The notes: a model not told the origin generated them from the letters alone. A stretch of 64,000 nucleotides of DNA from Gnetum montanum (GCA_015680685.1 MNCI01015561.1:911836-975835); one strand, 5' to 3'; counted from the first letter of the stretch, positions 45,003-58,123 are shown. Numbers and translations: made by a program.

Positions 45003-45460
45003 TTATGGTGTTTCTTGTGTAAGGAGATAGGTAAGAATGCTACTATACCAATTTATTTTTGTGGTTATTTGATTATTTACTACACCTGCAAAGAGGTATT
45101 CATCAGGAAAACGATCAGAAAGCGGATATTCATCATCTTTTTTGTCCCATCTTAATTGAGATAAATGATCAGCAACAACGTTCTTGGTGCCTTTACGATC
45201 TATCATTGTAAGATCAAACTCTTGTAGGATTATGAGCCATCGTATGATGTGAGGGCTCACCATTGGTTTATTCAGCATGAACCACATTGCATTATGGTCT
45301 GTGTGTACAAATACCTTATAGCCCAATACATAGTGCTTGAACTTATCTAGTGCAAACACCATAATCATTAATTCCTTTTCCATTGTGGTGTAGTTGAGTT
45401 GTCCACCAGCAATACTTTGACTTGCATAGTGAATGTAATAGGGTTGTTTCTAGTCATCTA
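45003..45460 (-). pseudogene. E2 RNase H domain
   Basis: MEKELMIMVFALDKFKHYVLGYKV and FVHTDHNAMWF mark the retroviral-type RNase H. VDRKGTKNVVADHLSQL-like sequence (45140-45200) marks its end and the bridge to integrase. A stop separates it from the reverse transcriptase (near 45450). Confidence 0.8.
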
Positions 45461-45461
45461 A

Positions 45462-46364
45462 CTATGTAAGTACGGCTCCTAAAGAAAATTTGGATGCGTC
45501 AGTCATTATATGGAATGGTCTGGACCAGTCAAGAGCTTGTAGAATAGGTGTTTCTACAAGTTTCTGTCTCAAAGTTTGAAAAGCTAACTCACATTCTTTG
45601 GTCCATTCGAAAGGTACGTCCTTTTTTGTTAGTTCAACCAATGGTTTTGCAACCCTTGATAAGTTCTCTATGAATCTCCTATAATAGCCAGTGTGTCCAA
45701 GGAATGATTGGATGTCCTTTATAGTTTCAGGTTGGCACGTGATTCCTTGGATGACTTTAATCTTTTCAGGGTCTACCTCTATCCTTGTTTGTGAAATCTT
45801 ATGCCCTAATACTATGCCTTCTTGGACCATTAAATGGCTTTTTTGCCAGTTGAGCCTTAAATTAGTTTCAACACATCGCTTTAGTACTTTCTCTAATCGG
45901 TCCAAGGCTTGATCAAAGTTTGGTCCGTAGGTGGAGAAGTCATCCATGAAGACTTCCACACCATTTTCTATTTGTTGCTGAAATATACTTATAACCAAAC
46001 GTTGAAATGTTGCAGGAGCATTGCACAAGCCAAACAACATTTTTTTGTATGAAAATATTCCCGAAGGACTTGTGAACGTGATCTTGGCTTGGTATTCTGG
46101 TGCTATTTGGATTTGATTGTATCCACTGTATAAATCCAAAAAACTATAGTAGTGATGCCTTGCAATGGTGTCTAAGACCTGGTTGACGAATGGCAACGGA
46201 AAGTGGTCTTTGAATGTTGCCATGTTTAGTATCCTAAAGTCTATACACATCCTCCATTTACCTCCCTTTTTGGGCACAATAACTAATGGACTAACCCATT
46301 CACTATCAGCAATGGGGTAGATGAACCTAGCTTTTAGAAGTTGTTCAATTTCATCTTTAACCAC
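45462..46364 (-). CDS. E2 reverse transcriptase (open)
   Basis: A 300-codon open stretch holds nearly the whole polymerase. SEWVSPLVIVPKKGGKWRMC (21-40) is followed by IDFRILN, YYSFLDLYSGYNQIQIAPE (72-90), FGLCNAPATFQ (111-121), FMDD (139-142, the catalytic aspartates), VLGHKI, FLGHTGYYRRFIENLSRVAKP, and the start of the RNase H (DASKFSLGAVLT). The domain synthesises cDNA from element RNA. It is part of a longer polyprotein and the M at its start is not a natural initiator. Flanking parts are broken, so it is unlikely to be expressed by itself. Confidence 0.85.
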   Translation of the reverse strand: MVKDEIEQLLKARFIYPIADSEWVSPLVIVPKKGGKWRMCIDFRILNMATFKDHFPLPFVNQVLDTIARHHYYSFLDLYSGYNQIQIAPEYQAKITFTSPSGIFSYKKMLFGLCNAPATFQRLVISIFQQQIENGVEVFMDDFSTYGPNFDQALDRLEKVLKRCVETNLRLNWQKSHLMVQEGIVLGHKISQTRIEVDPEKIKVIQGITCQPETIKDIQSFLGHTGYYRRFIENLSRVAKPLVELTKKDVPFEWTKECELAFQTLRQKLVETPILQALDWSRPFHIMTDASKFSLGAVLT

Positions 46365-46439
46365 TTGCTTCAGCTTTGGGTTTAATTGCCTTTGCGATTG
46401 TCATTGAGGCTTCATGGAGGGGTTAGTGTAAATCCTATG

Positions 46440-47640
46440 TTAGCATATCCTAGGGTCTATTTTGGTTAATTCGGGATATGACCAAGCGAAGGCTTTCAAC
46501 CATTTGTTTACCATTTTCATCAGTCTCTCTTTTTGTTGAGAAGCAAGCCTAGCATTAATAATCATCAATTTTCCATTTTTGAGAAATTTGTACTCCATAC
46601 CAGTGGGCATCGGTTTTAACTCCAAGGGCTCTTGCTTAAAGTTGTCAGGGATTTCCAACTTCCCCTAGTTGATATCTTCAATGTCGAGACTTGGAAGTTG
46701 GCGATGGACTTTCTCTAATGTGTCTGTGCTATCAATGTAAGCACAAGTCAAACCCTTAGTTGGTTCCATGCATATAGTTGATTTGCTCTCTTGGTTAGCT
46801 ATCAGCCACTGGGTGCCTTCCTGTCTTGTGGCTGTTGCATATAGGCATCTTTGTATGTTAGTTACTTATGCACATTGGTTGCATGCAAGCAATGTTAAAT
46901 GTTGTACAAACTAGGAATTTTGCACGCAACTACACCCTGTGTCACTATATGTGATGCACATAACTTTCTTCTTCTCGATCTTTCCAAACGTATTTTCCTT
47001 TGATATCTCTAGGGAAAGATCATGTATTCCTAGACATGCATCAATTGTGCTTAGCCATGCTCTTCCCATTATGATTCGGAAGTCCCCCTTACAGTTGTTG
47101 ACTTGAATTACTAGAAAGTTGGCTAGATACCACCATCCACAAATAATGGTAACAATGTCCTCCACTAGTCTTAATGGGATAGTGATGGACTGGTCGGCTA
47201 GCTCTAAATGAATGTTACTCTTTTTTAGTGGAGGCAGGTTCTAGGCTTTGTACATTTCTTGAGAGATTAAGTTGATACCAAAAACTGAATCCAAAAGAGC
47301 CTTGCAAGGTTCTTCCCAATGATTTGTAAATATATAAGAGGACTCCCAGGATCGGAGAATTTCCTAAGTAGATGGCCAAATCCAATCAGTAATGGCATGC
47401 ATCAACATGATCGTGTGCGTTGAATGTGGCCTTTGGTTTAAAGGGAGTTTCAAAGTTTTGTATGATGGCGAGGCCTTTGGAGAGTTAATTGCTTGTGACT
47501 GTAAGGACTTGGTTGGATTGTTGGTCCTAAAGAAAGGTCTCTTCTTTGTGCGATTATCTAAACCAATAGTAGGATGAGGATTAATAGCCCTTGTAGCATT
47601 ACATTGCTGCAGCTGGGTAGGGAGCTCATCTTGCATGGTT
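46440..47640 (-). pseudogene. E2 protease and linker (decayed)
   Basis: The linker (46440-46658) reads MEIPDNFKQEPLELKPMP. The protease part shows FRIIMGRAWLSTIDACLGI (46911-47165), and the active-site region near 47270-47310 is altered and out of frame compared with E1's LLDSGSG. The segment 47364-47636 carries RPFFRTNNPTKSLQ, the gag-protease joint. Confidence 0.7.
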
Positions 47641-49866
47641 GGAGTAGGTGGTAATGGAGTTAAGGGTGGAAGATATGTAGCTGGATGAGAAGGATAGTAT
47701 GTTTGTGGAATATATCACCTAGAAGAAGGAGTTCTGTAATACTCATGGTTTTGGTAGTAAGGTTGGGGAGCAACGTGACTAGGAGAGTCACGTGGAGAGA
47801 TTGGCTGCTGCATGTAGTATCCATATGGGTCAGGTTGATGGTAAGGGTACTGTTGACGTCGTGGTGGCATTTCCCATGATTATGGGTGCTACCACTATTG
47901 ATATTACTCATTTGATTATGGTGGAGTTTTACTTGGAGAATACATCAAGGGTTGGTGGAATTGCCTTGGGTTACCTTGGGGATAAGGTAACCTTCGGGGT
48001 GTTTGCCTTTTTTTTAATCGTGGATTGAGTGCATACATCCCAAACTCCTGAAAATGTGAGATTATAGGGCAACATCCATTAGGATGGTCATATTTGCATA
48101 TCTCATATCCACTGTCATTGTCTGTATCTGAATCCACAACCTCTTTGATGATGGCAACTTTGCCCTTACCTTTGTTACATGCATATTCAACTTCTCTCTT
48201 TTTTCTCCTTTCTCGATCACTACCTTCCTCTCTAAACTCCTCTACTATTTTGAGAACTATTTGAAATCTATTATCTAGGGAGTTCCACATTTGGTCCAGC
48301 TTTTCCGATACTTTCGAAGCAAGTTTTTTAATGGGCAAGGTTTTTCTATTCACCATCTCTTCAAGTGGTGACTCTTCTTCATCCTCACAAAATCTAATTC
48401 CCTTCTTTTGGAGGGAAGGATCTCTACTATATTCTTCCACACTTTCTCTTTTTCTTAACTCACCTTCTTCTTTAGCAACTTGCTCCAAAAATCTTTGTAC
48501 TTGATGGGCCCGAAGCTCAGATAGCCTTCTTTGGGCATAAGTCCCAAGGGTACTTTGCATTTTGTGCCTAAGCCCATCTACGAGATGACGTAGTTGTTCC
48601 CTTTACGAGTAACCATGGCTTGGGCAACGATGTAATAGTGCATAATATCGGCCCATGGTAGCATCTAAGGGTTCATGTCCTCGTTTCCATCCTTGGATTT
48701 GCTTTCGTAGGTTGGACACTTGGGAGTACATTTGATACTTATCATTGAACAGTTCTAACATGGTACTCCATCAGCTAATAGATTCTGGTTCTAAGGACTG
48801 GTACCAGCTTTCTACTTCCTTGATCAGTGTCCATGGAAATAACTTGAGTTTTTTCAACTTTTTATCTATGTTTTGCAAGGCACATGCATCGTGAAATGCT
48901 TGCAAATGTTTTGAGGATCAGCATTGTATCCCCCTTCAAATTGTGGGATATTGTTTATGTCCAATCTTTCAATCCTACTATCTTTTTGGTGCCTTGTTGG
49001 GATTCTGACAACCTCAGTTATATTTAGCATACTTTGGGTAGTGAGTAGAGGTTCATCGTGATCGTACTGTCTATGGCGTCTATGATGCCTATGTTGTCCT
49101 TTCATGATGAGTTTCTCTAGAATTCCCTTGTCCCCTTTCTTGGTTGCTTTGTCTATGATTCCTATTTCACTTACCATTATCCTCAGGGTATTTTTCCTTG
49201 CGACTGCATCCAGATCCTGAAGGAGAAGGTGAAGGAGATGATGAAGGTGAAGAAGAAGAAGGAATGTCCATCTTTGTCATGTGTTCATGTTCCTTTTTCA
49301 AACCCTTTATGTCTATCAGTACCAGAATTTGGGTTATGGATAGTTGAGTGAAGATTCTAATACACAACCCCTTGACTGAAGTCAACGGGAGGAACATCAT
49401 TATGTGGAAGACCTCCTGAGGTAGGTTCACCACCCTCATTTTCACTTATGACATGTGGGACATTTTGAGACAACTTCCCTTTCATGGATTCATGACATCT
49501 CTCCTGTTGTAGATCCCTTTGACGTTGTGCCTCCATGGGTCGATACTCTCTCAAGTCATGATCATGCACAATGTACTCTGCCTGTAAGTGCTGCATATTA
49601 ATTCGTGTTAGATCACAAAGGAGCATGCTTGGGACAGAGCGATCGGGAGGTAATCTATGTTACCTTCTAAATCACGGCAACACAGTTGTTCATCCTGGTG
49701 GAGGATAAAGGTAAATTTTGGTATATACTTATTGGGATGAATGTTTATTACACGAAACTATTGAGGGATTGGTAGATTATCATGTGTACTACTCCTTCAA
49801 TTGTTCCCTATATTGGACCTAGGTGGTAAAACACTCTTGTAATAAGAAGAAGACATAATTGTCTAT
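47641..49866 (-). pseudogene. E2 gag (decayed)
   Basis: The probable start ATG is at 49866-49864 (MSSSYYKSVLPP). The capsid helices and knuckle lie in the 214-codon piece 47916-48560: GTYAQRRLSELRAHQVQRFLEQ, then CEICKYDHPNGCC with CX2CX3HX4C spacing. Other pieces are 48866-49177, 49167-49445 and 49357-49626. It is co-linear with E1 gag. Confidence 0.8.
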
Positions 49867-49977
49867 TTAGTGTGTAATACTTTTTGTTTCACTAATTGTA
49901 AGATAACCAACCCTAAGGGTTCATTCCAACGATGTGAAGATTTCCTAAGTTCTAGCTAGTGCAGAACCAACAAAGTC

Positions 49978-49994
49978 CATGGCAATGGTGCCAA
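49978..49994 (-). other. E2 primer binding site (tRNA-Asp type)
   Basis: On the minus strand it reads TTGGCACCATTGCCATG directly after the LTR end, again the tRNA-Asp type. Confidence 0.75.
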
Positions 49995-50841
49995 TGATGA
50001 GCGATGAGGTATCCCTATGCTCAACCATACGAATACGAGCATACATGCACGATCTGGTCGAATTCCAATGACTAAGTGCTTATGTGCCTTTACAGAACCT
50101 GGACGGGTTAGTTAATCATTGTCTTCCTAAGCTTACTCAAATAGCACGACTGTATGGTTAAGTAGACTTGAGGTATATGATTTTTATATATTTTTATGTT
50201 TTATGTCCTGGTGCTACAAAGGGAGAAGTGAACTAATTCAGTAACTAATTTAATTTAACTAATCGACTATGCTCTAACTAGCCCTAACACCAGCATCCGT
50301 TCCCACTTGTCGTACACATCCTGAACTAGTGCAACACTACTGGGATTACCAAATGCTAATCATTGTTGGATTACCAAGTGTTCCATGCATGCTCGAAGTG
50401 ATCGTATTGAGCATGCTTACTTGGGGAAGTTAACAAGGTGAGAGAGAGAACATTAATTAACTAAGGAAAGCATTAAATAACTGTAAATAACATTAAATAA
50501 GTGATTCTGAATACTGCAACGTTTATCACAAAGTTCATTTTTATTTTCGGCCACAAGGTGTGCTTAGGTACACAATGCTCAAATAAAGATGCGTTCGCTT
50601 TATGACTCCTACTGTGAGCACTCAGAAATAATTCTAACTCTGAGAAGGGAAAAACGCAAGAGCTTGGGTAAGGGACTAAGACTAATTAACCAACTATTGC
50701 CAAACCAAGTGTGCCCACCTCTTAATTATAGACGAAAAGATAAGCTCCGATATCGGATGTGCGATATCGCTTGGAAGGCTTCGATATCGCATACCCGATA
50801 TCGCGGATGCGATATTGCGACCCCAATATCATGACTCATCA
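49995..50841 (-). mobile_element. E2 5' LTR (right)
   Basis: TGATGAGCGATGAGG to ATGACTCATCA, 847 bases. Its U3 has about six GATATC-like units at 50744-50830, more than the left LTR. The TATA box position reads TTAATTATAGAC here, where the left LTR has TTATTTATAGGC, so one box is mutated. Target duplication AGTAG at 50842-50846. Confidence 0.95.
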
Positions 50842-50846
50842 AGTAG

Positions 50847-52505
50847 GGAATAGCATAGGCATCATGGACGCCATAGACAACATGAGCACAATGAACCCCT
50901 ACTTGCCACCCAAAGTAGGTTAGATATAATAGAGGCCATTAGGATCCCAACAAAGCACCATAAAGACAATAGGGTCAAAAGACTAGACATGAATAACATC
51001 CCACGATATGAAGGAGGATACAATGCTAATCCTCAAAACCATTTACAAGCATTCCAGGATGCATGTGCCTTGTAGAATATAGAAAATGAGTGGAAAAAAC
51101 TAAAGTTGTTTCCACAGACACTGATCAAGGAAGCGGAAAGCTAGTACTGGTCCTTAGAAATGGAATCCATTCGTCAATGGAGTACCATGTTGGAGCTATT
51201 CAACGATAAGTATGAGACATACTCCCAAGTGTCCAACATGTGTAAGAAAATCCAAGGATGGAAACAAAAAGGACATGAACCCTTAGATGCTGCCATGGGC
51301 CAATATTATTCATTGTTACATCGTTGCCCTAGCCATGGCTACTCACAAAAGGAACAACTACGTCATCTTGTAGATGGGTTTAGGTATGAAATGCAAAGAA
51401 CCCTTGGGAATTATGCCCAAGAAAGGCTATTCGAGCTTAGAGCCCATCAAATACAAAGATTGTTGGAGCAAGTTGCCAAGGAGGAAGGTGAGTTGAGAAA
51501 AAGAGAAAGTACAGAGGAATACAATAGAGATCCTTCCCTCCGAAAGAAGGAAACTAGATTTTGTGAAGATGAAGAAGAGTCATCACTTGAAGAGATGGTG
51601 AATAGAAAGACTTTGCCTATTCAAAGATTTATGTTAGAAGTATCGGCAAAGTTGGATCAAATGTGGAATCTCCTAGATGACAAATTTCAAGCCATCTTAA
51701 AAATAGTAGATAAGTCTAGAGAACAAAGTAGTGACCAAGAGAGAAGGAAAAAGAAAGAAGCTGAGCATGCATGTAATAAGGGTAAGGGCAAGGTTGCCGT
51801 CATTGAAGAGGTTGTGGATTCAAACATAGACGATGATGGTAGATGTGAGATTTTCCAATATGACCATCCTAAGGGATGTTACCCAGTGGTGTCACATCTG
51901 CAAGAGTTTGGGGTGTACGCACTAAACCCATGATGAAATAGTTGGCAAACACCTAGAAGGTTACCTTATTCTCAAGGTAACCCAAGGCAATTCCACCAAC
52001 CATTGACATATTATCCAAGTAGGGCTCCATCGCAATCGAATGAATAGTATCAACGATGGCAACACCCACAATCATGGGGAATGCCACCACCATGTCAACA
52101 GTACCCTTACCAACAACCTAATCCATATGAGTATTATGTTCAACAACCGATCTCTCAACGTGACTCTACTAGTCACGTTCCTCTTTAGCCTCACTACCAG
52201 ACCCCTGAGTACTATAGAACTTCTTCTTCTCGGGGTGATGCTCCACATACATACTATCCTTCTCATCTGTCTACATCTCTTCCACCCTTGGCTCCATTAC
52301 CACCTGCTCCAACTATTCAGGGTGAGCTTCCTACCCAGTTGTAGCAACGTAACGCTACAAGGGTTGTCAATGTTCAACCGATTGCTGGTTCGAACAACTG
52401 ATCAAATAAGAGATCTTTCTTTAGAACCAACAGTCCAACCAAGCCCTTACAACCGCAAGCGACTAATTATCAAAATGCCTTATCATCATTTAAATTTTTA
52501 GAGCT
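50847..52505 (+). pseudogene. E3 gag, second part
   Basis: It resumes with sequence that joins exactly onto 41025. The capsid part is open from 51160 to 51933 (257 codons): MLELFNDKYETYSQVSNM, EQLRHLVDGFRYEMQRTL and ERLFELRAHQIQRLLEQVAKEEGEL. It ends with a CEIFQYDHPKGCY knuckle in which the second and last cysteines (to F and Y) are lost. The glutamine- and proline-rich tail runs to about 52505 in shifting frames. Confidence 0.8.
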
Positions 52506-52509
52506 TTCT

Positions 52510-53082
52510 TTGAACCAAAAATCACACTCAATGCAAACTGTTATGTTAACCCATGCCATCACTAATTGGATTAAAGCTTGTCATCTTCCTAGGAAATTAT
52601 TTGATCTTGGAAGTCCTTTTATTCATTTGCAAATCATTGGAAATGAGCCTTGCAAATGTCTTTTGGATTCAGGTTTTGGTGTTAATTTAATCTCTTAGGA
52701 AATGTATAAAGCCTAGAACCTATCTCCGTTAAAGAAAAGTAACATTCGTTTAGAGTTGGTCAACCAATCCATCACTGTTCCATTGGTACTAGTGGAGAAC
52801 ATTGTCACTATGGTTTGTGGATGGTTGTATCCAACCGATTTCCTAGTTATCTAAGTCAACAACTATAAGGGGGAATTTCCAATCATAATGGGAAGAGCAT
52901 GGCTAAGTACGATTGATGTGTGCCTAGGTATACGTGATCTTTCCCTCAAGATATCAAAAGAAAATGCATTTGGGAAGATCGAGAAGAAGAAAGTTCCATG
53001 CATCGCATACAATGACACAGGGTGCAGCTGCAAGCAGAAATCGTGGTTTGTACAATGCTTAACATTGCCTACATGCAACTAG
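52510..53082 (+). pseudogene. E3 protease (decayed)
   Basis: CKCLLDSGFGVNLIS has the DSG box with one change, followed at once by TAG where E1 has Q, and again by TAG where E1 has W (E1 LISQEMYKAWNLPP). The second half, GEFPIIMGRAWLSTIDVC, is open in 52888-53082. Confidence 0.8.
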
Positions 53083-53289
53083 TGTGCACAAGTATCTAAC
53101 ATACAAAGATGCCTGTATGCAGTAGCCATAAGATAGGAAGGCACCCAATGGCTGATAGCTGACTAAGAAAGCAATTCAACTTTATGCATGGAACCCACTG
53201 AGAGCTTGACTTGTGCCTATATCGATAGCATAGATGCATTAGAGTAAGTTCATCACCAACTTCCAAGTAATGACACTGAAAATATCAAC

Positions 53290-54810
53290 TAGGAAAAGTT
53301 GGAAATCCTTGACGAGTTTAAGCGAGAGCCACTTGAATTAAAATCATTTCCCATCGGTATGGAGTATGCATTTCTTAAGAATCGAAAACTGGTAATCATT
53401 AATGCTAAGCTTTCTCCTCAACAAAAAGAAAAACTGCTGAAGATGATAAACAAATAGTCAAAAGCCTTTGCTTGGTCATATCCCGAATTAATCGGAATAG
53501 ATCCTAGGATATGCCAACATAGAATCTACACTGACCCCTCTATGAAGCCTTGATGACAATGACAATGACGACTGAATCGAAAGCTTAAGCAAGTAGTTAA
53601 AGAAGAAATTGAATAACTTCTAAAGGTTGGGTTCATCTACCCCATTGCTGACAGTGAATGGGTTAGTCCATTAGTCATTGTGCCTAAAAAAGAAGGTAAA
53701 TGGAAGGTGTGTATAGACTTTAGGCTACTGAACATGGCAACATTTAAAGACCATTTTCCATTGCCATTTGTTGATCAAGTCTTAGATACCATTGCAAGGC
53801 ATTGCTATTATAGTTTTTTGGATGGTTACAATGGGTACAATCAAATCCAAGTAACACCAAAACACCAATCCAAAATCACATTCACAAGTCCATGGGGGAC
53901 ATTTGCATATAGGAAAATGTTGTTTGGCTTGTGCAATGCTCCAACAACATTTCAATGTTTGGTTCTTAGTATATTTTAGTGGCAAATAAGAAATGGTGTG
54001 GAGGTCTTTATGGAAAATTTCTCCACCTATGTAGCAGACTTTGAACAAGCATTGGACTGATTAGAGCAAGTACTAAAATGATGTGTTGAAACCAACCTAA
54101 GGCTTAATTGGTAGAAAAACCATTTAATGGTTCAAGAGGGAATTGTATTAGGGCATAAAATTTCACAAATGGGGATGGAGGTAGATCCTAAAAAAATTAA
54201 ATTCATCCAAGCAATCACTTGTCAACCTGAAACTATAAAAGATGTCTGATCATTCCTTGGACATACTGGGTATTATAGACGCTTCATCAAGAACTTTTTG
54301 AAGATTGCAAAATTGCTGGTAAAATTAACGAAGAAGGACATACCCTTTGAATAGACCAAGGAATGTGTGCTAGCCTTCCAAACCTTGAAGTAGAAGCTTG
54401 TAGAAACACCCATTCTACAAGCTCTTGACTGGTCTAGATCATTCCATATAATGATCAATGCATCCAATTTTTCTTTAGGAGCCATACTTACACAGTTAGA
54501 TGACAAAAAATGTCCCTATTACATTCACTGTGAAATTTGAAGTATTTCTAGTGCACAACTCAACTATACCACAATAGAAAAAGAGTTAATGGCCATTGTG
54601 TTTGCACTAGAGAAATTTAGGCACTATGTATTAGGCTATAAGGTATTTGTACACATAGATCATAGTGCAACACAGTTCCTCATAAATAAACCAACAATGA
54701 GCCCTTGCATCATACGATGGCTTGTGATCTTGCAAGAGTTCGATCTCACGATAGTAGATCGTAAGGGCACTGAGAATGTTGTTGCTAATCATTTATCTCG
54801 GTTGTGATGG
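53290..54810 (+). pseudogene. E3 reverse transcriptase and RNase H (decayed)
   Basis: The linker, fingers and palm are visible: SEWVSPLVIVPKKEGKW, FGLCNAPTTFQ. The catalytic box reads VEVFMENFSTY near 54000, so both aspartates of FMDD are changed. FLGHTGYYRRFI and the RNase H (IEKELMAIVFALEKFRHYVLG, VFVHIDHSATQF, 54589-54807) follow. At least ten stops, mostly TAG, break it. Confidence 0.85.
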
Positions 54811-54949
54811 AATAACAAAGAGGACAAATACCTAATTTCTGATTGCTTCCCTGATGAAAACCTCTTTGCATGTGTAATAAACAATTAATCACCTACAGAT
54901 ACAAATTGGTACAATAGCATTCTTACTTATCTTCTCACACAAGAAACAC

Positions 54950-55650
54950 CACAAGGGCTGGACGTTAAAAAGAAACAACAATTTCTCCATCAAGTCAAAC
55001 ATTTCGTGGAAATCAACGGACACCTTTAAAAGGTATGTTTTGATGACTTGGTTCGATGGTGTGTTCCCAATGTAGATCAATTATGAGTTCTCTAAGATTC
55101 TCATGAGGGCCCTTGTGGGGGCCATTATGCCAGGAGATGAACAACCATTAAAATCTTTCTTACAGGATATTATTGGCCTACATTATTTCGGGATGCCCAT
55201 CATTTTTGTCTAATCTTATGAATGCTGCCAACATGATGGGGGAATGATTGCTAGAATGGAGGATCCACAATAGTGGATTCAACCCTTAGAACCCTTCAAC
55301 ATATGGGGTATTGATTTTATGGGGCCTATTACATCGATGTTCAATGAAAAAGCATACATTATTGTTGCTATTGAGTATTTCACAAAATGGGTAGAAGCAG
55401 TCACCGTTACTGATTGTACATCATCTACCATGGCACGATTTGTTCAACAACAAATTGTAAATAGGTTTGGTGTGTCTTGTACACTTATTTTTGATAATGG
55501 TACACATCTTATAGGTGCAACTTTTTGAAAGTTGATGCAACGCTTAGGAGTTGAACATAAACTGACTACACCATATCATCCTGAAGCGAATGGTCAAGCC
55601 AAAGTTACTAATAGGGAAATGACAAAATTTTTGACATGAACCATTAGAAA
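54950..55650 (+). pseudogene. E3 integrase (decayed)
   Basis: HEGPCGGHYARR and YYWPTLFRDAHHF form the zinc finger start; the second cysteine pair is lost in a frameshift. GIDFMGPITSMF (55310) and FDNGTHLIGATF (55490) keep two catalytic aspartates. The third motif reads NGQAKVTNRE near 55590, where E1 and E2 have E, so the catalytic glutamate is lysine here. Confidence 0.8.
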
Positions 55651-58123
55651 ATATAGGCAAGCTTAGAGCACTAAACTGAATGATGCTCTTTGGCCTATCA
55701 CTCCACATGGAAACTCCCTATAGGCTACTCTCCCTATGAGTTAGTGTATGATAAACTTTCAACACTTCTTGTCCAAGCTAAGCTATGTACACTATCTTCA
55801 GCATGTGACCTTAACCTTGACCTTAGTGTAGCATAGAAAGAAAAATTAATGAACCTTAACTTACTAGAGGAAAATCGATTAGTTGCCCTGTCATCCAACG
55901 AACTTCACAAGGCCTTCAACAAACAACATCATGTCCTGAAAATTAGCAAAGTCACATACTAACTAGGAGATAGGGTTCTTTATTAGAATCTCACACATGT
56001 GTCACAATGAACTAAATTTTAAATGATGTGGGAAGGACTTTATATCATTCATGAAACTTTTCCTTCAAGGGTCTTGATGATCTATAAACTTGAAAGTTCG
56101 GATAAGAAATTAATAGTCAACATCTAGCAAAGAAAACCTTTCCATGAGCTCAGAACGACCAATACTAACACTACCTCTATTGATAGACACCCCTGCTTAT
56201 TATTTCAGGTTTCCTCCTTCCAACATAGTCATGGGGAAGATGGCCACTAATGTTAATTATTCTAAGCCCTCAGTTTCTTTTGTCTTTTTTGTTTTACTTA
56301 TTTTTATCTTACACCATCGTTAACATTTTTACTATTTCTTTCTTTATTACATTTTGTTTGATTTATTCTCACTTGTCATATAATAAGTGCTCATGATGGT
56401 GGGTTGGACAATAATGGTGTTGATTACTAATGTTTGGTTTTTACCTTTGACTTTTAATGTTGATATTAAGATATGGTTTCTTTTGATAAAATAGGTAATG
56501 AGTCCACATCATCCATTCAACTCTATGGTCTCCCTTTTTTCTTGAAAATGTATTATCCCTTTTTCTAAGCAAGCTTATTAATGAAATTGTGGCTTAGTAT
56601 TCTTCAAACCAAGGAAAGATTCAAATGAATTGAAAAGGGTGTGACTTCAAGGGGATTCAATGCATTTGTGCTGACCATTCTCTTGGGTACTTGAATACTC
56701 TTCATAAGTTTTCCACCATTCCACTATTGACTAATATTAGGAAGTTGAACAAATCAAATAAGTCTTTGCATGGTGTGGTTCCTGCTCAAAAAAAAAAAAA
56801 AAAAAAAAAAACTGGTGGGAATTCAAAGCACACCCCTTAGACATAATAAAGGAACATGGGCAACAAGCACTAGTTATGGCACTGGAAAGACATGTTACCC
56901 ATGCTTGAAGGTTCTCTCTAACTAAGGCCCTTTCTCACTTCATGCTTCTCTATTCTTCTCTTGATAGAATGGTGGTTGCTCTGTGGAAGCATTCTTGCTG
57001 CTCCAAGAGGATGGGTTGGTCAAGTGTATTGATGCAAGGTCACTGGATGTGGTTAGTTTTAATCTAGATTTGGGCTGAATTTTATTAAGTCACCATAACC
57101 ACATAATACACAAGGAACTTTACACAACCTTGATTTTGGGATTCCATTCTATTCTCTCTTCTCTTTCTGTATTACTTTCCGTATTCTACCTCATTGCTAG
57201 TTTTATGATTAATCTATGTCATGGTTGATGCATTGTTATTCTTTGGTAAATTATTATGGGTAAATTCTTAACTATTGTCTCCATATGTCATTCCTAGAGC
57301 CTACGGACTCTTTGGTTTGTGGGTTTTTAAAGGGCATGAACCTTCTTTGGGGAGGACCCACTGGCATTCCTTTTTAATGCAATTGTTAAGTTATTTTTCC
57401 TTACACATTTTTCGCAATCAACTATTTCATGTTTCAATCCACCCATGACATCCATTTTCTATTTATTGGCTTCATCATTGTTATTCCTCTTACCTTTCTT
57501 TGTCTTTCATTTTCCATCCTATCGCTATTGGAGGTTTGCTCTTTGTCATGGGGGCCTGTTGCAAATTTTTCCATTCCATTACTTATCTCACCCCTACACC
57601 TTGGGTAGCTATCACTCACAAACCTCTAACCTAGTATCTACCATACTCACAACCTAGCCAATGTGCTTCATATCAAGGCAAGGTATCAACTACATTATAT
57701 CTTATCTATCCTTGCTAATTTGTGACTGTGTTGTGTGTGTAGATGGCGATCACATGAATAATGGACTGGGATAGGATGGAGCACTTAAGATGGACTGGAG
57801 CAAGAGCATTTACGCAAGGAACAAGCTTGGCCATGTGGCCATGGATGAACAATGGTGTGCACATTTTTGACATCGGTAGCAATGCGCCCCATTTTCTTTT
57901 CTCTCTCTCTCTCTCTCAAGCTGTCAAATGAGGGTCTGGATGTTATCTATGTATAGTGTTTACCATAATGGTTATGAACACCAATGCTATAATACGTTTG
58001 TTGATATGTTTATTGGGCACTTTGAGTCTGTCATTCTAGGTCACTGTTAGTTGTCATACAATCAATAATCCCATACCTTCCCAATATTTGGTAAGGAACT
58101 TAAGGATGAGTTTTCATTCACTC
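55650..58123 (+). mobile_element. E3 integrase tail and conserved 3' non-coding block
   Basis: The first 500 bases match the integrase C-terminal region of E1 and E2 read through many stops. From about 56200 the stretch is non-coding and aligns with 500-2200, 41845-43700 and 61700-62640. It includes a run of 24 A at 56788-56811 and a CT run at 57899-57917. Confidence 0.65.

Larger units (their letters stand above)
41026..50841 (-). mobile_element. Element E2: full-length Athila-like element nested in E3
   Basis: It has LTRs of 819 and 847 bases, TGATGA and CTCATCA ends, a tRNA-Asp primer site at the right and a polypurine tract at the left. AGTAG lies on both sides (41021-41025, 50842-50846). 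Removing it restores the E3 gag sequence as predicted by E1 (rc of 7400-7480). It is the best preserved autonomous copy here: its reverse transcriptase is open for 300 codons. Confidence 0.95.
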
